Positions 47,600 through 58,916 of a stretch of 64,000 nt of DNA are shown here, piece after piece. The position numbers were made by a program, and so were the translations under genes. The notes under the pieces are model-generated. The model did not search any database. It was not told the origin of the DNA and saw only the letters and a program-made list of their open reading frames with translations. This DNA comes from Calliopum simillimum (taxonomy: Eukaryota > Arthropoda > Insecta > Diptera > Lauxaniidae), in contig OX638368.1 of the NCBI GenBank assembly GCA_951812925.1, positions 149,468,492-149,532,491 of the forward strand, given 5' to 3'. Each line of letters starts with the position of its first letter. Positions within the stretch are counted from its first letter, which is position 1.

Positions 47600-50573
47600 A
47601 TGCTTGATTTTTTAAATAATAATAATCCTGATCTTATAGATGAACACATTCCGTTTTCAAATATTAGGAGTATTTCCGATTTTATGTCTTTATCTATTTT
47701 AAATAATCATGAAACTGTGTATGTTCTACATCAAAATATTCGTAGCATTAGAAAAAATTTTGATCTATTGGCTGCAAATATTGAATCTTTTGGAAGTTTG
47801 TCACATTTGGTTTTCGTTTCAGAAATATGGATTTATTCCTTTGAAGTTGATGACTTTAAATTGCAAATTTATATGTTTTATGCTAATCCTAATGATTCGT
47901 ATTCGGCTGGAGGTGTAGGCGTGTTCGTAAATAATTTGCTTGAATGTAACGAAGTCCAGTGCATTAGTCTCACAAGTGCTGATATCATTAAAATTAAATG
48001 CTGCTTTTGTAAAGTTAGTTTTACATTTATGTGTGTATATAGACTCCACTCAGATTCTTCGCAAACATTTGTTGAAGAATTTACAACTATTTTGAGTAAT
48101 GTAAATGATGCTAATCTTATTGTTTTGGGTGATTTTAATTTAAATCTTTTAGATTCTTGCTCTGTGACAAATATGTACAGTGCACTTATGTCAGAAAATG
48201 GTCTATACTCCTTTGTTAATGAACCAACTAGATCGAATTCAAATACCTGTTTAGATCATGTTTTTGGACGCTTTTCAAATATATCGCTCAGTTTGTGTAC
48301 AGGAATTGTGTTGGACCTTGAAGTGTCAGATCATTGTATGACTGGTATTTTGTTTCATAAGCTTTGTTTTCAGAAACAGGCAATTAAACCTATTGAACGG
48401 AACTTAAATAAGATAAACTTTGAAGAACTCAACATTAGACTTAGAAACTGTGACTGGAATGCAGCTTATGTGGAAGATAATGCGTCTGTGGCTTATAGCA
48501 AATTTTTAGACATACTCAGTTAATGTATTGCATCTGCTACATTCCCAGTTCGGATGAAAAAATCTAAGGCTAGATTGAAACCATGGATTAGTCAAAATCT
48601 ATTGAATAAGATTGAAGCAAAAAATAAACTGCGGCAAAAATGTTACAAACATCCACAAAATGAAAACTTAAAATTTAGATTCCGTCAATTGTGTAAACGT
48701 GTTAATGCAGAAATTCGTGCTTGCAAGGATAACTATTATTATGAAATGGTCAGTAAATCCCAGGGTAATTCGAGAGAAGAGTGGAAAATTATAAAAAGTA
48801 TTACGGATAGGAATATCAAAACCCAAAATAATACCTTTTCTCTACAAAAATGTTCCGAAGAAATTTCCGACCCTACCGAAATAGCAAACGAGTTTAATGA
48901 CTATTTTGCTTCTATTGAAGTTTCAATGCAACCATCAACTACAGCTCCATGTGGCTGTTGTGATGTTTTTGGGCTTTTGGAAAATAGTTTCAACACCAAT
49001 AGCTTCTTTTTTAGTCTAATCTCTGGCTCAGAAATTCTCAAAGAGATAAAAAAACTGAAAAATTCTCATTCCTGTGGTAGTGATAATATTTCAAACGCTG
49101 TTTTAAAAAACATTGCTTTTAACATTGAAGATATTTTAACACATATTTTTAACTTAAGTATTGCCACCGGTATATTCCCCGAGGATCTTAAGTGTGCTAT
49201 TGTTATACCACTTTTTAAAAAAGGAAATAAAAAAGAAAAAAGTAATTATAGGCCAATTTCTCTTTTATCTTCAATATCTAAAATTTTTGAAAAAATTGTG
49301 AAAACTAGGTTATTAGTTTTTTTATCAAAGGCTAATTTCTTCAGCCCACTTCAGTTTGGTTTTAGGGCAGGATGTTCCACCGAGGATGCGCTTTTAAAAT
49401 TTTGCTCTTTATTGCATAAAGGTTTGGACTTACGAAAACTTTGTGCGGGGCTTTTTGTGGATATCACTAAAGCCTTCGACATGGTCGATCATGTTTGTCT
49501 ATTAAACAAGCTCTACAGAGCTGGTATTCGTGGCTCCATATATGACTGGTTTGCATCTTACCTTACAAATCGCACACAAACGGTCAAAGTTAGTGCAAAT
49601 TTTAGTAATTCGAAGGACGTAAACTTAGGTGTATTCCAAGGTTCTGTGCTTGGTCCTATCTTGTTTTTAATCTATGTAAATTCTTTATTTGCTCAGCCAT
49701 TCAGGGGTAAAGTAAAAGCATTTGCGGATGATCTTGGCATTGCTTATGTTTCAACAAATCCTTTAGATTTGATTGTGGATATAAACCATGATGTTCACAT
49801 TTTGCGGTCCTGGTTTGCATAACATAAACTAATTGTCAGCAACAAGACAAAAATCATGTTTTTCCACACCAAGCTTCAAAACTCGGATCTTGACATAATA
49901 TTTCATGATGCTAATGTTTAGAATCATATTTTGTACAGCAATAGTTGTTTCGATAGATATAATGAAACCTTTTTAAACTGTAATAATTCTTGTAGCTCTA
50001 ATTGTTTCAAAATTGAAAAGGTAGATAGTTACAAATGCTGTACGCGGTTTCTACCATCTTAGGAAATACATCTCCAATAGGACTTTGAAAGCAGTTTATT
50101 TTGGTTTATTCCATTCCAAGTTGGAATACGGCATAAGTTGTTGGGGTGGTGCTTATTTAAATAAATTGCAACCTGTAGTTGTACTACCAAAGTTTGCGAT
50201 AAGAATTATTTGTAACAGCTCATGCCTAGCTCATTCTATGGACTTGTTTAGACGTTGCAAAATTCTACCAGTTCGTCAACTGCACTATTTTAAAGTTTTG
50301 AAAATATTCTTTATGAGAGGTGGCTATTTGCGTAGCCCAATACGTGATACATACTCATTAAAAAGTAATTTTTGCTCAGTGGTTTCTTTACCAATTTTTC
50401 ACACCACTCTTTTTCGAAACTTTTACACAGTATTATCGAGTAAATTATTTAACAACCTCCCTGAGAACTTACGAAAAATTAGAAATCTATTCGCGTTCCT
50501 TAAAGCAATAAAAATTTGGCTTCTTCTCTTAGACTTCAATCAGGTCGAAATTTTGATGCACTACACAGTCTAA
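47600..50573 (+). pseudogene. LINE ORF2: endonuclease and reverse transcriptase (CR1/L2-like), disabled
   Basis: The APE-type endonuclease comes first: HQNIRS, SEIW, VLGDFN, LDH and SDH motifs at about 47735-48350. After a single in-frame TAA (48521-48523) the same frame continues with the reverse transcriptase: NYRPISLLSS, VDITKAFD (49460), QGSVLGPILF (49640) and FADDL (49720). A second in-frame TAA lies at 49820, and the C-terminal part (SKLEYGISCWG..., 50085-50573) is in another frame. Very few lesions suggest recent death. The clade is inferred from motif style and the 4-bp tail only. Confidence 0.75.
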
Positions 50574-50852
50574 TATCACTTACAGTTTTGATATCACTTA
50601 CAATAGCTAAAAATTCATAGTATGTTGTTTTGTATCTGAATTTATTTTACTTATAAATTTTTTCATATAATCTATTAAATGTTCACCCCACATTTAATCA
50701 CATTAATTAATTGTTTGTATTTTAAGTTTTGATATGACATCTATCACTATTTTTTTTATATAAAATAAAAATGTCACTAACTATTCTCTTTAAATTCTAG
50801 TAATATAAAATTTTTGATAATGACTCTTTAGCATAAGTATAATGTAACAAGA

Positions 50853-50890
50853 GAATAATGAATAAATAATGAATGAATGAATGAATGAAT
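50853..50890 (+). repeat. (GAAT)n 3' tail of the LINE
   Basis: GAATAATGAATAAATAATGA then five GAAT units, at the expected 3' end of a non-LTR element. CR1/L2-like LINEs end in short tandem repeats instead of poly-A. Confidence 0.65.
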
Positions 50891-50969
50891 ATGCAAATTT
50901 TGAAAAACGATGTCCAGTAAAAAGTTTGTAACTTGAGTTACAAACTTGTACGTTGGATGTATTGATATG

Positions 50970-51304
50970 TATGTCAAATACTTTCTTTTCACCGATTTTG
51001 AAAAAAATTGAAGATGTCAACTCTTAATCGATTACACAAAGATTGACCCATATGTATAAATTTTCAATTCCATTTAACCCATAAAATCTGTGTGTCCTGC
51101 CTATTTATCCAAAAACTAGTGCGTATGTAAAAAAAGAGCAGTCATCCTTATGATGTTAAACTTATTGCAACTGCTATTTATGCAATTATCCCTGCATAAT
51201 TACAAGGCCTTTGCATTTGAAGACCAACATTAATTATAGGCACACGTAGGTATCACAAGTAACGACGAATTTATAGACAACTTTCATTGGCTTGACTTAG
51301 AAAT
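50970..51304. other. Left flank of the BEL element, nothing recognised
   Basis: No gene. No sequence matching the 5 bases after the 3' LTR was found next to the 5' LTR. Confidence 0.4.
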
Positions 51305-51742
51305 TATTTATGTGAAACATTGCATAGTTTTAGGCTTTAAATTTACTCATTTATATTTTGCTATGTCAAAGTTGGCATGTTAAATTTATCTAAACAGAAT
51401 CCATTTTTAAGTTTAATTTTTGTTGTAAAATTTCCTTTTACATGCTATGAATATTTTTAGTCACTTGTTAAGCAACCACCATCAACGTAAGTTTAATCTA
51501 ATAAACCATTCTTTTTCCTAAAGACCATTTTTCTTTCATTCCATTTATAATTTCTTTCCATATTCAAACTCCGGAAAAAAATCTTAAACTAAACAACGAG
51601 TTTAAGATTTTTAAGCGCTTGCATTGGCTTCTTGTGGGCAGATACTAATTTGACGACTTCTTTCCTTTCTACTTTCAACGAAGAGAGTTTCATCCGACAA
51701 ACCAAATCTCTACAAGAAATAAAGTTTCCTACCACTCAAACA
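51305..51742 (+). repeat. 5' LTR of the BEL/Pao element
   Basis: 438 bp, ending ...CTACCACTCAAACA. The start is placed by alignment with the 3' LTR, where TG directly follows the polypurine tract; here the second base is A. If the true start were six bases further in (TGTGAAAC) the LTR would be 432 bp. Confidence 0.85.
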
Positions 51743-51761
51743 TTGGTCCATCATCGAGCCA
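51743..51761 (+). other. Putative primer binding site
   Basis: TGGTCCATCATCGAGCC begins one base after the 5' LTR. TGG is the expected complement of a tRNA 3' CCA; I could not name the tRNA. Confidence 0.5.
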
Positions 51762-53666
51762 GATTTCATAGTCTCAATATCTCCATAAGAAGATTTCCAG
51801 AGCTCAATTCTCTCTCCAAGCGTTTAACAGATTTTCGAAGAAGCAGTAATACAAAATTCACCACACAAGGTACGTTTGTATTTCCTAATTTATGTCAGTA
51901 CTTCAGTCAGGTTTTAATTTTCGAGCGTTCGGTCGGTCAATAATTAAAAAAAAAAGTAAAAAGTGTTTTTTTTTGTTCTTTCACGCAACCAAAGTGCCGG
52001 TAATAAGTAAATTCGCATAATTTACTTTTCCTAAAGAAATAGGTGAATGTGAAAAAATTGTGCAGTGAAAATTAAAAAAAAAAAAAACCTTCTAAAACGA
52101 AAAAACAAAAAATTGTAAAAAAAAATATAAGGAAATAAAAAAGGCGAAAAAGCCAAAAGTTCTGTAAAGAATTTCTAAAACGAAAAAGTATAAAAATAAA
52201 GAAAAAATTACATTTGTGAAAAAAAGAATAAGTTTTTGAAGGTTTCAGTTTAGTGCACAAATTCTTCATTTCCACAAATCTTCGCTTGAAGTTTTCTAGA
52301 AGGTAAAAATTTCTATATATTTTACTTAAAAAATTTAATTTTTGATATATTTATATATCTACAAATATATATATTTCTATATATATATACATTAATTCAG
52401 GTTCAAGGTTAGCGTTTTTTTTTTCATAACGTTAAAATTCTTTTGTACATACATATATAAATATATAAGTTCGGCAAGAAAAAGCGCGCCAAATTTTTTA
52501 GTTATATTTTTCTATGTACATAACTTATTCCTTTTCGGGTTTATAAATACATATGTACATATAATTCTAAGTGAGAAAAGTTCAGTTAGTCGGAATACTG
52601 TTCGTATATTTTTGAGTGAGTTGAGAATTTTTTTCTGAGCGCAACTTTGGACGTACGCAACATTTGTTTCAAACTCGATTTTCTTTTCTTCTTTCGCTTT
52701 GAAATTATTTTCTCTCGTTGTACTCTAAGTCACACTCAGATCAAGTCTCCAAACTTTTCAGTATCTGTGTATAAACATCAGTGCTGAGCAACATTGTGTA
52801 CTTCGAAAATTCATATTTCTTCAACACGAATGTTTCTAAACTTTTGAATGTTCTCATTTTCAATTGTAGTGAATCTAAATATTTTATATTTTGTTGAAAA
52901 AAAAAAAAAAATAAAAATTGTTATAAATTTTTTTTTTGCAACTTAAAATTTTTTATAATTTATGTAGTTACATCGAAAAAAAAAAAAAAAAATTGTGAAC
53001 ATAAATTAAAAATCGACATAAAAAATTGTTTATTTTTCTAACTGCATAAATTTTTGTAGAGAAATTCAAATTGCTTTATATAATTTTCTACATCTCATAA
53101 TCTATTTCAATTTTGTATTTTGTATTTTCCAAATATTAAATAATAATTTTTGTTCAACTAAAAATTAATTTCTTTTTCAATTTCGTAAAAAAAAAAAATT
53201 CTTTCGGGTTTTGTAACTTTATTATATATAATCAAACTTTGTTGGGATACACTGTTAATCAAAATTTGTGAGATTATTTTCTAAACGATTTTGTGTCACT
53301 TACATTTCGTTTACAGTGCTCAGCAAAATTTGTGTTTCGATTTTACAAAAAAAAAAAATTTTTCCTTAACTGGGTTTCTGGATACAGTTTTATATATATT
53401 TTTTTTCTTGACGTTTATACTTGTGTGGTTACACCTGTCTACAAAATTTGTGTTGATTTTCGAGCTCACAAACTATTCTCTGTTTATTTGGTAGTTAGTG
53501 GTGCTTCAACAATTTCGTAGAAACCTTTTCGTGATACGAGAATTTTTTCTTATTTTACAAACGCTTTGGTGCCTATTTTATCGCTCAGCTCCATTTGATT
53601 TTAAATTCTTTTGGCATTTTCCCATCGTTTTCCTCTCTGCATTTTTGTTCGATAACCTTCAGAGCT
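51762..53666 (+). other. Unusually long untranslated leader of the BEL element
   Basis: About 1.9 kb of very AT-rich DNA with many A runs (for example 52071-52210 and 52890-52990) lies between the primer site and the Gag start. Short frames here, including one that begins in the LTR (51632-51943), have no recognisable domain. Confidence 0.6.
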
Positions 53667-56600
53667 ATGGCCAACCTCAATGCTTTTATTCGATTAGTTG
53701 ATGGTCTTGTTGACTTTGAGTCAAATTTCCCTTCCATATCTCAAGAATTGTTTACAAGACATTCTTTAGAGATTCATCGTGATGAGATGCGTTCAATGTG
53801 GGACAAGATTAAGGCGGCTTACGAAAACTGCCTTAACGGCATTGACTCCAAGGAAGCTGGATATGAAGGTGTTACTCTGGAATCTCTAAAGAATCGGTAC
53901 AGCTCGTGCTACACTACATTTGTTCGTGGTGTTTCCAGGATAGGCGAACTTCATCATCGGTTAACTCTCAACGAAGCCACATCAGCACCACCAACGCCCA
54001 GCCCGAGAAATCAGGAGCAGACCGGCCATAGCTTTCGCGTATCCCCTTGTGAAATCGATGTCTTTAATGGGGATTACATTTCGTGGCCTTCCTTCCGTGA
54101 CTTATTCACGGCAATCTACATAAATAACTCGCGTTTAAATGATGTGGAAAAACTTTTTCATTTGAATGCCAAAACTCGAGGTGAAGCGCGCGATATTGTA
54201 AAAAAGGCGCCATTAACAAATGATGGCTTTAGTCTGGCATGGAAAAATCTTAAGGATCGCTTTGAAAATAAAAGAATCCTTGTCAATTCGCAACTACGTA
54301 TCCTTTTTAACTTGCCCTCTATAACCACGGAATCTGGGACTTCAATTAAAAGTTTGCAGCGAGATATAAATAGTTGTATATCCGCTCTTCAATTATACCA
54401 GGTTGATATTGAAAGTTGGGATTCAATACTCGTCTTTCTCTGTTCCACGCGTCTCCCAGATACAACTTTAGCTTTATGGGAACAATCTCTAGAAAATAAA
54501 AGTAATATTCCTTTATGGAAAGATTTGGATACATTCCTTACGAATAGATACCAAACCTTGGAAACGGTTTGCGACATCAAATCTTCCAATTCAAAAGCTT
54601 CCAATCTTTCCAAATCCGTTCCACAAACCAACAGTCGTGCTTCTATTAAAAAAGTTAGCGCGTATCATGCAGCCAGCACTTCCAATCCCGAATGCAAGCT
54701 TTGTCCAAAAGAGCAGCATAATTTTCGTCAATGTCCCAAATTTTTGAAAATGACTCCTGAAGAAAGGGTTTCATTTGTCAAAAAATTGGGTTTATGCTTG
54801 AACTGCTTTGCGCGCGCTCATACAGTCAAATACTGCCAGAGCATACATAATTGTTTCACATGCCGTAAAAGGCATCACACACTGTTGCATCGAGATTTCT
54901 CAAACTCAACTTCTCCATCAACTTCAAAAATGGTAAACCTTAATAAAGGTTCTTCAACGCAAAAGGTTCATGTTTCTCAAGTTTCTGAAATACAGTCCAC
55001 TGATTCGATTGATCATATCCAAACCTGTTTTGCTTCCAATTCCAAAAGAGTGCTTTTAGGCACTGCAATAGTTCAAATTCGTCACCTCGATACAACGTAC
55101 TCTGCAAGAGCGTTGATCGATTCAGGATCAGAAGCAACATTTATTTCGGAGCGACTCTACCGTCTGCTCAAGCTTCCAACAAAGGCTATTCAAGCCCAAA
55201 TTTCAGGATTAAATAGTTCAGTCTCCGCAAAGACACAAAAAATTTGTTCTTTTGTTTTAGGATCTGTTTCTGATCCAAATATTCAAGTATCAGCATCAGC
55301 TTTGGTTCTTCCACATTTGACAGGAAACCTGCCTACTTGCACGGTTGATCCAGCAGTGATCAAGCTTCTTCCGAATTTACGCTTAGCTGATGCTGAATTC
55401 TACAAAAGTTCACACATAGATTTATTACTGGGTGGTGACCTTTTCCCTTCAATCATATTGGATGGGATTCAACGCAACGTGTGCAAGTCACTTTTGGCAC
55501 AAGAAACCATTTTCGGATGGATTCTTACCGGTCCAGTGACGAATACTTCAAATTGCTGCTCAGTTACCTATGCTGTAAATTTCAACGAAGTTTCTCTAGA
55601 TCGAGAAATCTCTCGTTTTTGGGAGGTGGAGGATCTTCCCCAAAAACAATTCCTTTCAAGTACTGATCGTTTTTGCGAAGACTTGTATGAAAAGACTACA
55701 AGGCGAAACAACGACGGCAGATATATCGTATCGCTTCCTTTCAAAGATGAATTTCCTAAAAATTTAAGTCTAGGTCAATCACGTTCGATTGCATGTGCAC
55801 AGTTTATTCGAAATGAAGCACGATTATGCAAAAATAATGAGTTAAAAACCGAATATGATAGTGTTTTACGCGAATATATCGACTTAGGTCATATGAAAAA
55901 GACTTTTTCCGAAATATATCCGACCTTGAATTACTACTTGCCTCATCACGCAGTCGTTAAGCCAGAAAGAGCTACGACAAAAGTCCGAGTTGTATTCAAC
56001 GCTTCTTGTCCAACTTCGAATGGAACAAGCCTTAATGAAATTTTGCATGTTGGTCCGGTTCTTCAAACTGATTTGACTCTACTTATTCTAAAATGGCGAT
56101 TTTATCAGTTCGTTTTCAATAGCGACATACAAAAAATGTATCGACAAATTTTAATTAATCCCGATCAAACTCCTTTCCAAAGGATTCTCTTCCGTGAGTC
56201 GACAAATGCGCCAATTTGTGATTATGAACTGCAAACAGTAACCTTTGGGGTTAATTGTGCTCCATATTTAGCGATTCGTACGCTTCTACAACTCGCAAAG
56301 GATGTCAAAGAATGTTATCCTCTTGCAAGCGACATTCTCCGTACGTCAATGTATGTAGATGATGTGCTTGCAGGTAGTCACAGTGCATCAGAAGCAATCC
56401 GTGCAAGAGACGATCTTATTGCCGCTCTTCAATCCGCAGGTTTCGCTTTAAGGAAGTGGACCTCTAATTCTAAAGACATATTGCAGGGTCTTCCTCGTGA
56501 TCATCTTTTTAATGAAGAATTCCTTGAACTGGACGCAAGTAGTAATACAAAAACTTTAGGTGTATGTTGGAATGCGCGAGCTGACAATTTTTATTTTTCC

Positions 56601-58916
56601 GCTAAACCGTTAGAGAAAAAGTCAGAATTTACAAAACGCGAAGTCCTTTCGCAAATATCTAAACTCTTCGATCCTGCAGGTTGGCTTGCACCTTGCATCG
56701 TTTTAGCAAAAATTTTGATGCAAAGTATTTGGTTGGAAAAGATAGGCTGGGACGAAAATCTGCCAGAAAAGTGCTTGCAAACTTGGCATAGTTTTCTCGA
56801 AAGCTATAGCACTATAAATAATATTCATATTCCAAGGTGGATAAATTTTACGCCAGATTGTGAACTTCAGTTTCATGCATTTTGCGATGCATCTGAAAAA
56901 GCATACGCAGCATGCCTATATGTCCGTATCGTTTCAAAATTAGGCAAAGTTTCAACTCATTTACTGGCTGCGAAAACAAAAGTTGCACCAGTCAAAACCC
57001 TTTCAATACCAAGGCTCGAGCTTTGCGGTGCAGTCTTGCTGGCCGATATGGTCGAGTCTATAGTTCCATCATTCCAAATTTCTAAACCAAAGTTGTTCTG
57101 CTGGACTGATTCGACAATTGTATTGGCATGGTTACAAAAGCCACCATGTCAATGGAAAACTTTCGTTGCCAATCGTGTTTCAAAAATAACACAAAGTGTT
57201 TCTCTTACAGATTGGTTTCACGTTGATTCACCCACTAATCCAGCAGATTTAGCAAGCCGTGGTGTACAACCGCAAGATCTTATAAATAATGATTTATGGT
57301 GGCATGGTCCTGATTGGCTTAAGCTTGATTCACGTTTTTGGCCAACTCAAACTGTCAATAATTCGCTTCATACTCAACTTGAAGAAAAGACAATTCAATC
57401 TCATTTTTGTTTCTTTAAAAAATTTGAAGATATCCTTGAAAGATTTTCGTCGTATTCAAAGGCAATCCGAGTCATTGCATACTTATTTCGATTTTTTCAT
57501 CGCACACATCCTGTGCATAAATCCTCAACAAATTATGTTTTTGAATTGATTACTCAAAGTGAAGTAGAAGCAGTTAAAATTCGACTTATTATTCTGAGTC
57601 AAAAAGTAGCATATCCGAATGAGTATCACGCTCTTTCCCAAAAAGATGGCATTTCCTTGTCTAGCAGATTACTAAACCTCAATCCTTTCCTTGACAACAA
57701 AAATGTGCTTAGGGTGTGCGGTCGGCTTGCCTCCTCTCCAGAAATGTCCTATGATGAACGGCATCCTATCATTGTTCCGTATAACTGCCAATTTTCTCGA
57801 CTTTTTATTCAATTCGTGCATGAAATTTCGCTTCATGGAGGAAACCAGCTAATGCTGCGACTAATTCGCCTTCAGTTTTGGATTCCAAAGGTTAAAAATC
57901 TAATCAAAGTCACGATCAATAAATGCAAAACTTGTGTTATATTCAAACAAAAATTAAAGACACAAATAATGGGAGTTCTGCCTCCAGAGCGTACAACTTT
58001 CAGTCGTCCTTTTGTCCATACTGGGTTGGACTTTGCCGGTCCATTTGAAATAAAAAATTATACAGGAAGAGCCTGTTTAGTAACAAAAGGTTATGTATGC
58101 ATATTCGTGTGCTTTTCCACTAAAGCGATACACTTAGAAGCCACGAGTACTTTATCAACTCCAACGTTTTTGGCAGCCTTCCAACGATTCGTAGCCAGAC
58201 GTGGGTGTCCCACAAATATGTATTCTGATAATGGGAAAACTTTTGTTGGGGCTTCCAAAGAACTTTCTCGCGATTTTTTGAAATCCATACAAGCAAACGT
58301 ATCCTCGAATTTTAGCCACCAAAATATATCGTGGAGCTTCATACCTCCTGGCTCTCCTCACATGGGAGGTTTATGGGAAGCAGGGGTAAAAAGCTTCAAA
58401 GCGCATTTTCGAAAAATTGCTGGTTCCTTTCGCTATACCTTTGAAGAGTTTTCCACGTTGCTCTACAAAATTGAAGCGTGCTTAAATTCTCGTCCAATTT
58501 CGCCTATGTCAGAGAATCCCGATGATCCATCTGCTTTGACTCCAGGCCATTTCCTCATTGGTGGCCCTCTTTTGGCTCCTAGTGAACCAAAAATCCAAGA
58601 GCCCACAATATCAATTATTAATCGTTGGCAAAGAGTAAAATCCATTCAACAATCTCTCTGTTCACAGTGGAAAAACGATTATTTAAAAGAACTCCACAAA
58701 CGTAACAAGTGGAAAAATCCACAAATTAATATTGAAATTAACACTTTGGTTGTCGTGCGCGAAGATAATCTTCCTCCTAACGAATGGCGCTTAGGTAGAG
58801 TCATAAAAGTTTATTTCGGATCTGACCGACGCGTTCGCGTAGCTGATATACGCACAGCTCGTGGTGTGATCACACGACCAATAGTAAAGTTGGTTGTTCT
58901 TCCCCAAGAGCAATGA
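53667..58916 (+). CDS. BEL/Pao Gag-Pol polyprotein
   Basis: 1749 residues from MANLNAF. An upstream in-frame Met at 53595 gives 24 more residues without similarity to the domain, so 53667 is preferred. Domains in order: DUF1759-type Gag (about 125-290; YISWPSFRDLF); Cys-rich region with a CCHC knuckle (C377, C380, H385, C390); DUF1758 aspartic protease with D485-S-G; reverse transcriptase with YVDD (D898, D899); RNase H (FCDASEKAYAACLY near 1072; LSIPRLELCGA); zinc-binding and core integrase with D1455, D1521 and E1571; DUF5641 at the C-terminus (VVVREDNLPPNEWRLGRV). All key catalytic residues are present and there are no stops, so it appears functional. Gag and Pol are in one frame, so no frameshift is needed. 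Its stop codon overlaps the next ORF. Confidence 0.92.
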   Translation: MANLNAFIRLVDGLVDFESNFPSISQELFTRHSLEIHRDEMRSMWDKIKAAYENCLNGIDSKEAGYEGVTLESLKNRYSSCYTTFVRGVSRIGELHHRLTLNEATSAPPTPSPRNQEQTGHSFRVSPCEIDVFNGDYISWPSFRDLFTAIYINNSRLNDVEKLFHLNAKTRGEARDIVKKAPLTNDGFSLAWKNLKDRFENKRILVNSQLRILFNLPSITTESGTSIKSLQRDINSCISALQLYQVDIESWDSILVFLCSTRLPDTTLALWEQSLENKSNIPLWKDLDTFLTNRYQTLETVCDIKSSNSKASNLSKSVPQTNSRASIKKVSAYHAASTSNPECKLCPKEQHNFRQCPKFLKMTPEERVSFVKKLGLCLNCFARAHTVKYCQSIHNCFTCRKRHHTLLHRDFSNSTSPSTSKMVNLNKGSSTQKVHVSQVSEIQSTDSIDHIQTCFASNSKRVLLGTAIVQIRHLDTTYSARALIDSGSEATFISERLYRLLKLPTKAIQAQISGLNSSVSAKTQKICSFVLGSVSDPNIQVSASALVLPHLTGNLPTCTVDPAVIKLLPNLRLADAEFYKSSHIDLLLGGDLFPSIILDGIQRNVCKSLLAQETIFGWILTGPVTNTSNCCSVTYAVNFNEVSLDREISRFWEVEDLPQKQFLSSTDRFCEDLYEKTTRRNNDGRYIVSLPFKDEFPKNLSLGQSRSIACAQFIRNEARLCKNNELKTEYDSVLREYIDLGHMKKTFSEIYPTLNYYLPHHAVVKPERATTKVRVVFNASCPTSNGTSLNEILHVGPVLQTDLTLLILKWRFYQFVFNSDIQKMYRQILINPDQTPFQRILFRESTNAPICDYELQTVTFGVNCAPYLAIRTLLQLAKDVKECYPLASDILRTSMYVDDVLAGSHSASEAIRARDDLIAALQSAGFALRKWTSNSKDILQGLPRDHLFNEEFLELDASSNTKTLGVCWNARADNFYFSAKPLEKKSEFTKREVLSQISKLFDPAGWLAPCIVLAKILMQSIWLEKIGWDENLPEKCLQTWHSFLESYSTINNIHIPRWINFTPDCELQFHAFCDASEKAYAACLYVRIVSKLGKVSTHLLAAKTKVAPVKTLSIPRLELCGAVLLADMVESIVPSFQISKPKLFCWTDSTIVLAWLQKPPCQWKTFVANRVSKITQSVSLTDWFHVDSPTNPADLASRGVQPQDLINNDLWWHGPDWLKLDSRFWPTQTVNNSLHTQLEEKTIQSHFCFFKKFEDILERFSSYSKAIRVIAYLFRFFHRTHPVHKSSTNYVFELITQSEVEAVKIRLIILSQKVAYPNEYHALSQKDGISLSSRLLNLNPFLDNKNVLRVCGRLASSPEMSYDERHPIIVPYNCQFSRLFIQFVHEISLHGGNQLMLRLIRLQFWIPKVKNLIKVTINKCKTCVIFKQKLKTQIMGVLPPERTTFSRPFVHTGLDFAGPFEIKNYTGRACLVTKGYVCIFVCFSTKAIHLEATSTLSTPTFLAAFQRFVARRGCPTNMYSDNGKTFVGASKELSRDFLKSIQANVSSNFSHQNISWSFIPPGSPHMGGLWEAGVKSFKAHFRKIAGSFRYTFEEFSTLLYKIEACLNSRPISPMSENPDDPSALTPGHFLIGGPLLAPSEPKIQEPTISIINRWQRVKSIQQSLCSQWKNDYLKELHKRNKWKNPQINIEINTLVVVREDNLPPNEWRLGRVIKVYFGSDRRVRVADIRTARGVITRPIVKLVVLPQEQ

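Larger units (their letters stand above)
46013..50969. mobile_element. Older TIR element interrupted by a LINE
   Basis: CATATCGATACGTCCAACGT followed by AAAAGTCGGTAACTCG at 46013 is mirrored at 50931-50969, whose reverse complement reads CATATCAATACATCCAACGT followed by ACAAGTTTGTAACTCA. The terminal repeats span about 39 bp with roughly six mismatches. Between 46250 and 46530 the left part contains many AAGTTGGTAACT/AAGTTGCCAACT/AGTTACAACTT-type motifs in both orientations. The LINE at 46572-50890 lies inside. Confidence 0.6.

Noticed and set aside
51632..51943. 103-codon frame starting in the 5' LTR as an accessory protein
   Set aside because: The first half is LTR sequence also present at 60328; the two copies diverge immediately after the LTR end, so no conserved protein.
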